Position numbers and translations under genes: made by a program. Under the pieces are notes generated by a model. It was not told the DNA's origin and ran no database searches. It was given only the letters and a program-made list of their open reading frames with translations. A DNA stretch of 64,000 bases from positions 7,375,001-7,439,000 of the forward strand of contig OY747707.1 in NCBI GenBank assembly GCA_963556495.2, written 5' to 3'. Every line of letters starts with the position of its first letter. Positions within the stretch are counted from its first letter, which is position 1. Shown here in pieces: positions 11,537-25,092 of the stretch. This DNA comes from Valencia hispanica (Eukaryota; Chordata; Actinopteri; Cyprinodontiformes; Valenciidae).

Positions 11537-11645
11537 TCCGTCCATCCTAATGCAGGGTTGCGGGGGGGCTGGTGCCTATCTCCAGTGGTCATGGGGCGAG
11601 AGGCAGGGTACACCCTGGACAGTTAGCCAGTCCATCGCAGGGCTT
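11537..11645 (-). repeat. Teleost tRNA-like SINE, 3' body fragment
   Basis: Read on the reverse strand it carries the body blocks seen in the longer copies at 21807 and 58280: CCTGCGATGGACTGG, the CCAGGGTGTACCCTGCC block, GATAGGCACCAGCC and CCCGCAACCC. The tRNA-like head is missing. Confidence 0.65.
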
Positions 11646-12429
11646 CTTGAATAACAACAACCGATATTCATCAATAATCTAATAGGGAATTGCAACATAA
11701 TATCTCATTGTCATCAGATGGGGACCATGCAACGTTAAAGTAGGCTATTTTCTATCTGATGGGGTACAATGTTGCTGCTGGGTTGTGTTGATCTGAGACC
11801 ATAGATAATAAACCCTAATAAGGTTAACCAGTAAGATTACTGGTTAACCTTCACATCAACTTAAAGATCAAAACAGCTCAGAAAGGTTAGCTCTACTGTT
11901 TTATAGTAGTGTTAGCACCTCTGAGAAATTTCAATATGTAAGGTGAAGAGATAAAATACATTTATAATATCTTCAGCACACAGCAATGAGGTAAAATATG
12001 TTTAAAATATTAAAATGTCAAATAATTTCATTATATATATATTTTTAACTTTATTTATGTGGATAAGAATAGAATAATTTATTTGACAAATCTATTTACA
12101 TTTTTATAAAAATTTTCACATGTATAAATATAATTTCTGGACATTTTGATTGATCAAATTGTGGCACGTCTGGCTTTCCATGCCTGTTGCTGTCCAAATT
12201 TTTCGTACAGTATTTTTCGGGTGCTGTTTATGTGACATTTCTAGATGGGAGCTGCAAAGGCTATAGGTCGAACCTTTTAGGACCTTTGGGTCTACAGCAG
12301 TGACGCTCCTGGTAACATTAGGAAGGAAACATGAATAAAAGTGGTTATATGTAACTTTGAAATCAGGACTGTATTTTCCTTAACAAACAGGTCTATTTTG
12401 AAAAAAAGTATTTACTAGTTTATCCGTAC
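11646..12429. other. Gene-free sequence
   Basis: AT-rich sequence with no gene. A local inverted repeat (GGTTAACCAGTAAGATTACTGGTTAACC, 11823-11850, described by its arms GGTTAACCAGTAA and TTACTGGTTAACC) could fold into a hairpin. Confidence 0.5.
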
Positions 12430-12715
12430 ATAATTTGGGCTTCCAGCTCATAAAACCCACAAAGAAAGGAATTCCAAAAATTAGAATATTTGAAGAAATC
12501 AGCCCAATTTCTACCAGGTGCCACACATTACTCATCTACTAAACTCAAAGCATCTGCACAGGTTTTCCCAGGTGTCATTAAATTGCTTCACTTTGGTTCA
12601 ATTGTCTCAGTTAGGTTCAATATGGGGAAGACTGCAGACTTGACAACTGGCCAGAAGACCATCATTGATACCCCCCACAGGATGGTTCCTATTGGTTATA
12701 TACGTCTTCTTCACC
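12430..12715 (+). pseudogene. Tc1-like transposon, 5' fragment with transposase start
   Basis: About 12620-12690 reads [17 protein letters not shown], the conserved N-terminus of a Tc1-family transposase, preceded by terminal-type sequence (CCAGCTCATAAAACCC, AATTAGAATATTTGAAG). The frame is lost after about 20 codons and the element is cut off by the (TA)n tract at 12719. It is a different family from the neighbouring Tc1 relic. Confidence 0.6.
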
Positions 12716-12718
12716 CAT

Positions 12719-12855
<137 letters not shown>

Positions 12856-12881
12856 AACATACAGGAACATATAGGAACATA

Positions 12882-14341
12882 CAGCGAGGAACACAAGTAT
12901 TTGAACACCTTACAATTTTGCAAGTTCTCCCACTTAGAAATTATGGAGTGGTCTGAAATTCATATTGAAGGTGCATTTCCACAGTGAGAGACAGCATTTT
13001 TTTAAATTCAGGGAATCACATTTTCTGATTTAAAATTTTTTTTTTTGTATTTTATTGCTGCACATAATTATTTGAACACCTGACAATCAGCAAAAATTCT
13101 GGCTCTCAAGGACCTTTTACTCTGCCTTTGAAAAGTTCACCTCTACTTCACTTATTAATCTAAATTAATAGCATCTGTCTGAGCTTGTTAAAGACACCTG
13201 TCCACCCAACAGTCAGTCAGGCTACAGGGCAATTGCCAAGCAGCTTGGTGAAAATAGATCAACTGTTGGAGCAATTGTTAAAAAATGGAAGAGGCTAAAG
13301 ATGACTTTCAGTCTCCCTCGGACTGGGGCTCCATGCAAGATCTCACCTGGTGGGGTATCACTGACGATTAGAAAGGTGAGGAATCAACCCAAAACTACAC
13401 AGTAGGAGGACATGAAGAGAGCTGGGACCATAGTTTCAAAGGTTACTGTCTGTAGAACACGATGCCGTCATGGTTTAAAATCATGCATTGCACAGAAGGT
13501 TCCCCTGCTCAAGTCATCACATGTCCAGGCCTGTCTATAGTTTGGCAGAGACCATTTGGATGATCCAGAGGAGGCATGGGAGAAAGTCATGTGGTCAGAT
13601 AAGACCAAGATATAACTTTTTGGTGTAAACTTCACTCGCCGTGTTTGGTGGAAAATGAATGCTGAGTTGCATCCCAATTACACCATCCCTACTGTGAAGC
13701 ATGGGGGTGGAAACATCATGCTTTGGGGGCTTTTCTGTGAAGGGGACAGTGTGACTGCACTGTATTAAGGAGAGGATGAATGGGGCCATTTATTGTGAGA
13801 TTCTGAGCAACAACCTCCTTCCCTCACTCAGAGCATTGAAGATGGGTCGTGGCTGGGTCTTCCAACATGACAATGACCTAAAGCCAGGATAACCAAGGAG
13901 TGGCTCCGCAAGAAGCATATCAAAGTTCTGGAGTGGCCTAGCCAGTCTTCAGACCTAAATCCAACAGACAATCTTTGGAGCTCAGCGACAGCCCCGAAAC
14001 CTGACAGATCTAGAGAAGATCTGTGTGGAGGAGTGGGCCATAATCCCTGTTGCAGTGTGTGCAAACCTGGTCAAGAACTACAGGAAATGTTTGACCTCTG
14101 TAATTGCAAACAAAGGCTTCTGTACCAAATATTAACACTGATTTTCTCAGGTCTTCAAATATTTATGTGCAGCAATAGAATACAAATAAATTATTTAAAA
14201 ACAGACCATGTGATTTCCTGAATTTGTAAAACTAATACTGTCTCCCAGAGTGGAAATCCAAACTACAGTGTGGATATCAGACCCCTCCATAATTTCTAAG
14301 TGGGAGAACATGCAAAATCACAGGGTGTTCCTGTGTGTGTG
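12882..14341 (+). mobile_element. Degenerate Tc1-like transposon
   Basis: It starts CAGCGAGGAACACAAG directly after TA at 12880-12881. The left repeat (GTTCTCCCACTTAGAAATTA, with TGGAGTGGTCTGAAATTC) returns inverted at about 14180-14320 (CAGACCCCTCCATAATTTC, AGTGGGAGAACATGC). The extreme right end is lost where LINE-derived sequence begins near 14345. The insertion lies beside (TA)n, as expected for a TA-targeting transposon. Confidence 0.8.
13185..14085 (+). pseudogene. Tc1-family transposase, heavily mutated
   Basis: Fragments of the DDE transposase appear in successive frames. They are an HTH segment ([24 protein letters not shown], 13223-13290), the GGG-N-IMLWG region (13700-13730), the FQHDND catalytic block (13859-13877), and [16 protein letters not shown] (13930-13980). 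In the last one the catalytic Glu region is altered to Asp-Asn. Several stops and frameshifts are present, so it cannot be active. Confidence 0.75.
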
Positions 14342-14344
14342 TGT

Positions 14345-14960
14345 AGCCCAGGTCTAAAACACCAGGCACAATCCCAGGTGCAGGCTGTGCAAAAAGGCCC
14401 CAGAAACGATCCAGCATCTCACAGCAGGGTGTAACATATTAATAGGAAAGGAAAACATGGAAAGGGATAACCAAGTGGCCAGTATAGTGTACCGAAACAT
14501 CGGTGCGGAATACAAACTAGAGACCCCAAGGTCAAAGTAGGAATCACCTCCCAAGGTGGTGGAGAATGACTGAGCTAAGATCCCGTGGGACTTCCAGATT
14601 CAAACAGAAGAAATGGCCAACTGGACATTGTGATCATTGATAAGCAGCAGAGGACGGCCGTTATGATTAATATGGCCATCCCAAATTATGGTGACATCAG
14701 GAAAAAGGAACAGGAGAAACTGGAGAAATACGAGAGGTTCAGAGAGGAGCTAGAAAGAGCCTTGCAGGTGAAGGCAACTACAGTGCCCGTGGTCATCTAA
14801 GCACAGTCAGTGTCCCCCACACTGGAGAAGTGGCTCCAACAAATATCTGGAAAAACATCTCACTCCAGAACAGTGCAGTGCTACTGCGAAGAACCCTCAA
14901 GCTCCCAGGCCTTTGGTAGAGCTGGAAATAAAGAGCCAGGAATGACATAAAGAAGAATGA
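14345..14960 (+). pseudogene. C-terminal tail of an R2/R4-type non-LTR retrotransposon (CCHC knuckle and restriction-like endonuclease)
   Basis: About 14375-14430 encodes CRLCKKAPETIQHLTAGC, a CCHC zinc knuckle of the kind next to the C-terminal restriction-enzyme-like endonuclease of R2/R4/NeSL-group LINEs. After two stops and a frameshift, 14585-14800 reads DIVIIDKQQRTAVMINMAIP, then KKEQEKLEKYERFREELERA and VPVVI. This resembles the endonuclease core (PD...D...K type) and the following helix. The element's reverse transcriptase is absent. I recognise the fold type from family knowledge; the exact clade (R4/Rex6-like or another) is uncertain. It abuts the truncated right end of the Tc1 relic. 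Confidence 0.6.
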
Positions 14961-17839
14961 GGGGTGGGTAAGACAGTATTATGTACACTTTAAAATTTAT
15001 TTTAAAATGTAAAATTGTTTAGCTCGACAACTTTCCCAATATATTGGTTCATTTCTTTTGACTTTTCTATCATGTCAAACAAGAAAGCAATGTGTTCCAG
15101 GCGTGTGTTCCACTCACAGGTGTGCCTCCAATTAACTTAAATGTGTAATTTAACCTATCAGAAGCTTCCAAAGTCATGAGATCATCATTTGGGTTTTCCC
15201 TCATGATTTAAAGAAAAAGGAATCATTCTGTATGTAAGCTTCTGATTTTGAAGACAATGATAAAGAAATCTCTGACAAATTATTTTTCTCATTGTTGTGA
15301 CACTCAGCCAATAGAGAATTATTTAAAGAAATAATTTTGGTAATTCTAAATGACCCAAAACAAGAGAAGTTTGGTTTGAATTTATAATCAGACAGTGAGG
15401 GGGAAAAATGTGCATGCATCTTTTTATTCTACGTACGTCAACGTCTGGTTTCAACTGTGAATGCTCAGGACAGCAAACAAAACAGCTGGTGGGTAACATC
15501 AATTTAAACATTTAAAGATTGCTCATGAAGCTCCCTTTAGACCAAAAATATGACACTTTGTTGGCAAAGCATGGAACCCTAGAGAATCAATCTTTACCCT
15601 GGAGATCACAAGGGATATTGTGTGGGAATGCCCAGGGATTCATGACTTAGAATGGAGGCTATAATTAACCTTGGAGAACTGAAACACGATCAACAGAGAA
15701 CTCTATGACCTATCTTATGTACATTGAACTCTAAATGACCAATCGAAATATCTTTTCCCTCAGTGTTGACCTGTAATTTTGTGCAGAGTAGTTTTAAGGT
15801 TCTAAAGCAAAGGGTTTGGAGGTTAATAAAATTCACATGAGGGACTTTTGATTATAAGTAAAGACTTACTGGTCTAGGCCAGATATTTAAAACAAGACTA
15901 AGATTAAGGTGAACTTATGTTAAGTCTATCAGCTCAGCAGAGTTGTGCCATAATCATCATTGGATGTCAACAGAAACACTATGTTTAGCTCCGCTTTGCC
16001 TGGTTTCTGACTCAGACTGTCAACAAAACTCAACACTTCCTTGACGTTCTCACATTCAAAGCCTGCTGGGAGAGGTGCGAGACTTCTCAAGTGAAAATTC
16101 ACTTCTTTGATGGCGGTTTAAAAAGGTTTAGTGGGGAAGTGGAGCTCCTGATGCAACACTTGCTGCACTAGTGGGAATTAGAGCTGGGGATGTGGGCAGT
16201 ATCCTAAATTTACCCACTCAACGGGGAAACATGAGGAGGATTTTGAGTTTGAATCAAGTGTGAAAAGAAGAGAAATTGGATATGCGGACTCTACACTTGA
16301 AATAGTAGCTTTCTCAGCCACATGAGGGAAATATAAATCTCAAGTCTAGTTTTATAGAATAAGTTCATGAGTCATTGATTCAGATATTTTTTTTGGTTAC
16401 TGTTTACCTCTGCTTGTATTTGTGAAGCACAGATTTTGATTTAAAAGATAAAATTTGCACATAAAAGTAGCTGATTCTCCAATAATTTGAAGTATGCAAT
16501 TGAAAGCTGTTGAAACTAAGTGAAGACAAGCTTTTCGTCTTGACACTTAAAGCCTTTTAACACCTTAAGTCAAAGCAGGACTTACTTGGATTTCCCCAGC
16601 CAGTCATAACCACATTATTATCAAGGGCACCGTAAAGCCTGCTCGTATTTACCCCGCTCCAGCCTGTAAGTATGAACATTTAGGTGGGATCACAAACTGC
16701 TCCCAGCTCACCAAATTTGTTGACAGGCTGAAATGGGAGGGTGTGCTTGATGAAGTGGAGCGAGGTTCTCTCATGACCTTCAGGGAATGGGGTCCGCTCT
16801 AACTGGAGCAAGACAGACAGAGAGATGGTTTTTGATGCGTCCGCCATAGGGGCACAGCACTTGACTGGCTGGGCTGAAACTGGAGCCCTTGTTGTTTGTG
16901 TTTGCCAGTTTTTGATTCCCCCACCCAGGGAGAAATGAGCCTGTGGGTGAGCTCAGGTTTCACAGGTGGTATTCAATAGACCCCCCTCTCCCAACACCAC
17001 CGCCCCAGTCAGGAGAACCGACACAGTCTTTTGCAGAAGTGGCCAATTAGGATCAAGTGTCGGCTCGTTGACACGTGAAGGCTGGAATGTGCGAGTGCTT
17101 GGTCAAACAAGGATAGGAAGTAGTGCTGGTGGTGACAGGATTTGTCATGATCACGAAGGAAGGTTTTCAAACACATGGCCACCAGATGGAAACCTTTATT
17201 TCTGTCCAGGAAATAATTTAAAAACACACATATATCAAACAATCAGAGACTTGCTTTTCTTTTTCTTAACTTGGTTGTTCTTTTATTGATCCTGTCCACC
17301 CTTCCTTCCATGGGGTCCAAAATAAACAGTTTATCATGCTTATATTGAGCTAAAGCTTCAAATTGCTTTTGAAACATAAAGCCAACTTCCCATTAGTCTT
17401 GAACAAGAGAGCTCAACAGCAGGATGCAAAGGTTACCCTACAGTACAGATAATATGCACTGTGTATAAAGTAAGGAAGTAAAATCTATTTATATGCAATT
17501 CTGACTGTGTGAACTGTTCATGATTTAGGTGCAATTGTTTAATTTCATTGTTTGTGTGTAGTTCTCTGTTCTGGAGGAGTGAATATTATTTGAAATGAAT
17601 TAAAAAATACACAGTATTGAATATGATATTTTAAAAAAACTGATGTGTAAATGAACTGGATTGAAATGAGCTAAATTGTAGCTTTACAGACAGATTAATA
17701 AGGCAAATACTATGGCAAAACATCCTCAAAAATCTCCTGAAGCAAAAGCTGCTGTAATGATTTCAATAACCCAATTCAATTTCCGACTCTGGCTAGATTT
17801 ACTGTTGTGAGTCTGGAGGTTTGGTCTGTGTGGTGTTTG
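14961..17839. other. Gene-free sequence
   Basis: No gene or recognised repeat was found in 2.9 kb. The ORF at 16966-17289 (107 codons) has no family resemblance. Base composition is ordinary AT-rich fish intergenic DNA. Confidence 0.55.
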
Positions 17840-18285
17840 TGAATTAACATCAGATTCACAGGTGATCCACTGGAGGGCGCAGTGCAGGCACCAGTCTCAG
17901 CGCTTAGCTCTGGTGGGTGGAGGTGGTGTTTCTGCACACCTGCAGCTCAACAGAAGATCAGAAGGAGGATAAAGGGAGCTGAAAGCCATTCATTCATTGC
18001 CTAAGTATTTGACTTTGTGGTAACATTTCTGGCCCTCCATAAATCTCTCTGTTTTTTTCTTTGTTTACTCTAGAGCCTTACCCTCTCCTTGTCCTCCTCC
18101 AGGTACCTTTTCAAGTCCTCTCGCTTCTGAGCTCCAGATCCCCAATCTCCAGACCATTACCTCCTTTCAAGGATTTCCTGGCCAATCTCCACGACTGGTT
18201 CCAGCTTCCTCATTCCATCTACTTCCTCCTGCTTTAAACCAATCCATACTCCTCTCTCTCCTTCAAAGTCCTGGAGTCACCCTTC

Positions 18286-18374
<89 letters not shown>

Positions 18375-18775
18375 GCCTCCTGTCTGCCCTCAAACACCTT
18401 CCAGTAATAACCTCTCCATAATCAACCTAATCGTTACCAATCTCCCAGCTCACCTTCTCCACTTACTTCCATTCTCCGAATCAGCCACCACACCGGTCTT
18501 CCTACAGCTCCACTCACTTTCCCCTGGCATTTCTGCTTCATCAGTTCTGTAAGCATTTATTTATACACATTTCTCTCAGTCTTGTTATCCTCATCTCAAC
18601 ATCTAAATCATTTCAGTGCTCCAGCTCCCTGTCCCCAACAGCTCCCGGCAGTTTCCCCTGCACCTCCCGGATCTACATTCACCATCATTTTAATAAACCT
18701 TTGAAAATATTTCTGGTCTCCTGAGAGTTTTGTGCATGTGGGTCAGACAGATGTCTAAAAGCATGACATTTACAG
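17840..18775 (+). repeat. LTR-like or retroposon-like pyrimidine-rich sequence
   Basis: The stretch has a GAGGATAAAGGGAGC promoter-like string (17966-17980), a long C/T-rich middle and AATAAACC at about 18693. A terminal-like CTCCTGAGAGTTTTGTGC, then GTGGGTC, follows. The order (TATA-like, then AATAAA about 700 bp on, then a GAGAGT-type end) recalls a solo LTR, but I see no second copy, no clear TG..CA termini and no target duplication. Confidence 0.3.
18287..18374. repeat. (CAT)n microsatellite, 29 units
   Basis: 88 bp of perfect CAT/ATC trinucleotide, inside the pyrimidine-rich LTR-like region. A perfect array of this length is usually highly polymorphic. Confidence 0.97.
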
Positions 18776-20050
18776 TCATGTGAAAAAAGAATGTAGATCC
18801 CCGTAGAGAACACAGCACTCCTTATTGACTTTTTAGTGTAACAGACCAGCTACTTATATGGTTATCTCCCTAGTTAAAGTCCAAATTGGGTGGAAAATAT
18901 TTGTGAGCCTCACACTTTCAGAAGAAAAAGATTTCTAATAAAATTACATCAGTACATTAAACCTTGGAGATACCACAGTTATTCAAATAAATCTGTTTCT
19001 GGAGCAGGCTGTTGAGCGGATGTTAGAGAGGCGGACTGGTTTGATCGGATGGCTGGAAACTACTGAAGACTGGAAGGAGGAAGACTTCTGGTCTGACGAG
19101 TAGGAGCTCTGAGCATAGGATTACCGATGACTGAGCGATGTGAAGGTGAGTGGAAGGGTCTTTTAAGCTGAGGGGTGAGTGGAGTAATTGTCAGGAAGCT
19201 CATCAGACACGGCTGGTTTGAGTTGGAGCTGATGACTTCCTGACAGCAATGAATGTATGAATCGATACTAGTCAACACTTCGATACTCAATACACATCTG
19301 AAGCAAAATGTAATAATTAATTAATTAATTAAATAAGTTGGTTTCTGAGTTGAATCTGTCGGGCGTTGGCGGTCGGGAGTATTGGAGGTCGCTGGGGATG
19401 TGGAGCTATCCTTGCTTGTATGGCATGGGGGGGGTTTCTTGGTCTCATTGTGGTGGTTTAGTTTGTGATTTGTGAGTGAATTGTTGGCGGGGGTGGCCCT
19501 TCGAGGCATGTTGGTTGTCAGCTGGCCATGTCTGTCCATTTCTAGTCGGGTCTCTGCTGGGGGGTAGTGTGTCCTCGGTTCTCTGAGTCCATGGCTGAAT
19601 CTGTCCTGGCCTAACCATACCTAATCATACCTAAATTGCCCTTAGGTATGAGTGTGTGTGTGCATGGCCAGCTGGGCCTATGGGCTCCTCGCAACGGTCC
19701 CCTAGGTTTTCTGCATCGTAGCTGCTGGGTGGTTCTCCTGGAGCTCTCCTCAGCTCTCTCCTAGGAGGTACAGTCATTCCTGCGTTGGTGCTGATGGGGC
19801 TCCTGTGTTCTGGGGTCCTTTGGAGGTCTTTGTCTCTGATCTCCTTCCTGTCTGCATCGAGTCCTGGGGGGCAGATCCATGGCTCCTCACACCAGCTATT
19901 GAGCACTCGTGGAGAAACCTTATATACACCAGCATCCTCCAACACACATGTCTTTGGATTCAGGGATTTACAGATGCACTTTTGGACTGAGGTTGCTCTT
20001 AATACATCTTGTAATAATCAATATCATGTGCTTTTCAGTGACACTGTTGT
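18776..20050. repeat. Unclassified sequence, G/T-rich from about 19340, with a SINE-like core
   Basis: 18773-18830 begins CAGTCATGTGAAAAAAG, like a Tc1-type MITE terminus, but no matching right end was found. From 19340 to 19900 the plus strand is strongly G/T-rich. It includes AATTGCCCTTAGGTATGAGT followed by a GT run (19635-19663), a block shared with the SINE copy at 21978. The hAT element at 20059 was inserted into this sequence. The several opposite-strand ORFs look like composition artefacts. Confidence 0.35.
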
Positions 20051-20508
20051 ATTTATATTAGTGCCGGGAATCGATTAAAATAAACTGACTAATTAATCGC
20101 AAATCTGAAAAACATTAATCGCAATTAATTGCCATTTTTTTTATTTCAGAAAATGCAACCAATTAATGCAGTTTACACTGTCAACATTTAAGCATGCAAA
20201 AATTTACAAAAAGTTTTTTATTTAGAACGTGCATAACCTCTTGAAGTGTAACAAAAAACTTAATACTCTTTAAAAGAGAAAACTTAAAACAAATACAGTT
20301 TTTGTACAAAATCATTGTTTGAAATAATCTATCATGTAAACAATGAATAGAAAAAAAATCTTGCACAATTAGCTTATGTTATTCAATGTAAATGTAATTT
20401 CTCACAGTATTCATGCAAAGACAGGATTTTTTTCCTTTTTTTGTAGTACAAAAACAACAAAATTACCACCCATCTTCTGAGGTTCTTAAAACAATTCTAG
20501 ATTGACAA

Positions 20509-20535
20509 CCCTAACCCTAACCCTAACCCTAACCC
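20509..20535. repeat. Telomere-like (CCCTAA) tract inside the hAT element
   Basis: Four CCCTAA units plus CCC, uninterrupted. It sits where the missing C-terminal half of the transposase gene would be expected. Confidence 0.9.
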
Positions 20536-20751
20536 AACACCATAGTGCATTAGTTTAGCAGCTCAACTCAACTCAATCAAATGTTGCACAAAATTGGCAG
20601 AACAGGGAACCTGAACAGATCTGCTTTGTTACTTTAAAGGCACAACTGATTTTTTTGATTGCAAACAATGAAAGGGGAACCCACAAAATGAAATTAGTTG
20701 TGTCCAAACTCATTTGTAACTTTCCTAATTTATTTTTAGGATCAAAATTCT

Positions 20752-21501
20752 TTACAGGTACAAGTACTGTCTCACAGCTGGTTTCATATTGCGTGCACTG
20801 TCTGTTCCAAGCGTTGAGATCTTTTTGTCTATATTCCATTCACTTGCAATTCTTTCAAAGTGCTGTGCGCAGGCCTCAGCATAGTGGCGATCATTGGATT
20901 TGCTCACAGTTAAAGCAAACGATTGCAGACGCCAGTCATCGTCAACTAAGTGAGCTGTAACCCCCAAATAGTTCTCGTTTCCACATGAAGTCCAGTGATC
21001 TCCGGTTAAGGCAACATAAGGTGCTTTCTGCAATATTTCAAGTTTTTTAGCCCTTGTGTTGTTGTACAGCGTGTCGATTTTGGAAATAATAGTTTTTCTG
21101 GCAGGCAGTTTATACGCGGTGTCCCCCGTTGCAATTTGAAGTACCTGACGTAATCCCACATCTTCAACAATATTTGTAGGGCGGCAATTTGTAGCTACCC
21201 AACAAGCAATTGCATTGGTTATTTTGTCATTAACCTGTTTGGAAAGCGGTCCCCTTCTCCCATCAAATATCTCCTCCAGAGTTGTTTGTCGTGGTCCGCC
21301 TGATGCCGTTGCCGAACCCGGATGCTTCGCTCGTAGATGGTACATTAAGGAAGAATAACTGCGGTGGTAATTAAATTCCATTTTGCAAAGCACACATATA
21401 ACCTTTGTCTTGTCCACATCTCCTTCTGGCAATAATCTAAAGCTGAACTGTCCATTTAGAAGTGTGTTTTTTTCCATTGCTAGCTCAGGCTGTAGCAGCA
21501 T
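20752..21501 (-). pseudogene. hAT transposase (ZBED-like), N-terminal 249 codons only
   Basis: It starts at a Met at 21501, or more likely at MEKNTLLNGQ (21477). A BED zinc finger (CVLCKMEF...MYHLRAKHPG, roughly residues 37-62) provides DNA binding. It is followed by TLEEIF and the N-terminal transposase region with YVALTGDHWTSCGNENYLGV (about residues 160-180). LGTDSARNM near the end is the block that normally leads into the insertion and catalytic domains. The frame then stops, so the C-terminal catalytic Glu region and the hAT dimerisation domain are absent. The retained 250 codons are open and little decayed, which suggests a non-autonomous derivative rather than an old relic. It is a transposon gene, not a host ZBED gene, because it lies exactly between hAT termini. 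Confidence 0.88.
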
Positions 21502-21806
21502 TAGCTATGTGAAGCGGAAGCATGTCTTCTTCTTTGAGAAAACAGCGCCCCGAGTGTCTATGACACGTTACTGCCCCTACTCTGTATAGAGCTTACTTGT
21601 ACTGCATGTCTGCGCCATAGGAAGGAGAGGTGGCCCAATTAATTGATGCGTCAATTATTTTTAACGCGTTAAAATGAGAAAAATAACGCAAATCGTTAAC
21701 GCACTCATTTTCCCGGCCCTAATTTATATATCTATTTGTGGGTTGTTGCTGTGTGATTCTCGGATCCCATTGTTAGTTTGTTTTTTTATGATTGCTTCTT
21801 TTTCTC

Positions 21807-22165
21807 GGGCAGTGGTAGCACTGTTGCTTTGCAGCAAGAAGGTCCTGGGTTCTCAGCCTGGGGTCTTCCTGCATGGAGTTTGCATGTTCTTCCTGTGCAT
21901 GCATGAGTGCCCCTCTGGGTACTCCGGCTTCCTCCCACAGTCCAAAAACATGACTGTTAGATTAACTGATCTCTCTAAATTGCCCTTAGGTATGAGTGTG
22001 TGTGTGCATGGTTGTTTGTCCTGTGTCTCTCTGTGATGCCCTGTGATCGACCGGCGACCTGTCCAGGGTGTACCCTGCCTCCCGCCCGATGAATGCTTGA
22101 GATAGGCACCAGCCCCACGCAACCCTACAGAGGATTGATGGGTACAGATAGTGGATAGGTGGTTG
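21807..22165 (+). repeat. Teleost tRNA-like SINE, near full length
   Basis: The head has an A-box-like GTGGTAGCACTG and a degraded B box (GGGTTCTCAGCC). The body has CATGGAGTTTGCATGTTC, CTCCGGCTTCCTCCCACAG, AATTGCCCTTAGGTATGAG, a CCAGGGTGTACCCTGCC block and GATAGGCACCAGCC. RNA polymerase III origin is inferred from the boxes. Confidence 0.75.
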
Positions 22166-22382
22166 CTTTTTCTCTATCTGCGTTGTCCTGCAGGTGTAGA
22201 AGCAGACTTCTAGGGTGTTTTCTTGTATTTTCTTCATTGCTCTTCCTCACTCATTTTGTAATTCCCTCTTCCCCTTTTAACTTTTTATCCCACCTCCCTT
22301 CATCTTTTTTCCCCTTTATTTTCCTTCTCCGTGTGCATAGCAATTAACATAAACCCACAATAATATCTAATAAAGATTTCAT

Positions 22383-24479
<2,097 letters not shown>

Positions 24480-24884
24480 CTGCAGCCAGACACAGACCGG
24501 GGGTGACAGTCAGGGTGATAGTCACAAAAAAAGCACAATATAAAGGCAATGTTACAATCTCAAAATGTTAATCACCATGAAAAAATTATAAGAATAACTA
24601 AATAACAGCTATAAAAGAAAACCATGTCAGTCACAGTTGTAAAAAGTTTGAAAGAGAAAGGTTTGAAGGTGTTTTTCAAAGGTTTTGTGGTGCGCAGGGA
24701 CCTCATTCTGGAAGTGAATTCCAGATACGAGGTTCTGCTGAGCAGAAAGCTTGATCCCCCATGGTTGTTAGTTTAGTCCTGGGAACACGAAGAAGAGATT
24801 TGGCTGTCAAGTTAAGGGAATGTCCAGTTGTGTGTAGGGTGAGAAGTCCCTAGAGGTAAGAGAGAGCATTACCATAAATACACT
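24480..24884 (-). repeat. L2-like LINE, 3' part (left of the CACTA insertion)
   Basis: Read on the minus strand it encodes the last stretch of an L2-type reverse transcriptase. The wording is degraded (VPGLN, then SAQQNLVSGIHFQNEVP), like the conserved RAFSxxxPxLWNSLP block. A 3' UTR follows to about 24480. It continues on the far side of the CACTA element at 29013-29285, so one LINE has been split. Confidence 0.65.
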
Positions 24885-24989
24885 CACTGTAAGAAAAATC
24901 TGTAAATTAACAGTTGAAAGATCTGTATTTTTTTACGGATATTTTCCATTTATATGATTCACAAGTTAGTTTCCGTAATTTGACACCCC

Positions 24990-25092
24990 GAAGTGCATTG
25001 TGGGATTTTAATATCTGCATTCCGGACCAACCTCTTGGCAGTTGTTCGGGTTGTTCGCTGTTCGTCACCAGCGTAAACCTTCAAGGTAAGGC
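24990..25092 (+). promoter_or_regulatory. Leader-exon-like segment of the CACTA-like element (speculative)
   Basis: GCATTGTGGGATTTT (25000-25014) resembles a Staf/ZNF143-type promoter motif. About 70 bp further on, CCTTCAAGGTAAGG (25078-25091) is a near-consensus splice donor. The layout suggests a transcribed leader exon at the left end of the element. No downstream coding exon was identified. Confidence 0.25.

Larger units (their letters stand above)
20059..21721 (-). mobile_element. hAT transposon, 1663 bp, with perfect 8-bp target duplication
   Basis: ATTTATAT occurs at 20051-20058 and again at 21722-21729, exactly flanking ends TAGTGCCGGGAA (left) and, reversed, TAGGGCCGGGAAAATGAG (right). 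The subterminal regions are rich in AATTAATCGC and TTAACGCGTTAA-type palindromes. An 8-bp duplication and a BED-finger transposase place it in hAT. It is internally deleted: only the N-terminal part of the transposase remains. Confidence 0.9.

Noticed and set aside
17840..18775. Complete LTR retrotransposon or endogenous retrovirus
   Set aside because: No gag or pol sequence, no second LTR and no primer-binding site are visible. At most a solo-LTR-like piece.
20509..20535. Chromosome end or telomere fusion point
   Set aside because: Only 27 bp of (CCCTAA), inside a transposon with sequence continuing on both sides.
20752..21501. Host ZBED-type gene
   Set aside because: It lies exactly between hAT termini with an 8-bp target duplication, and the C-terminal half is missing.
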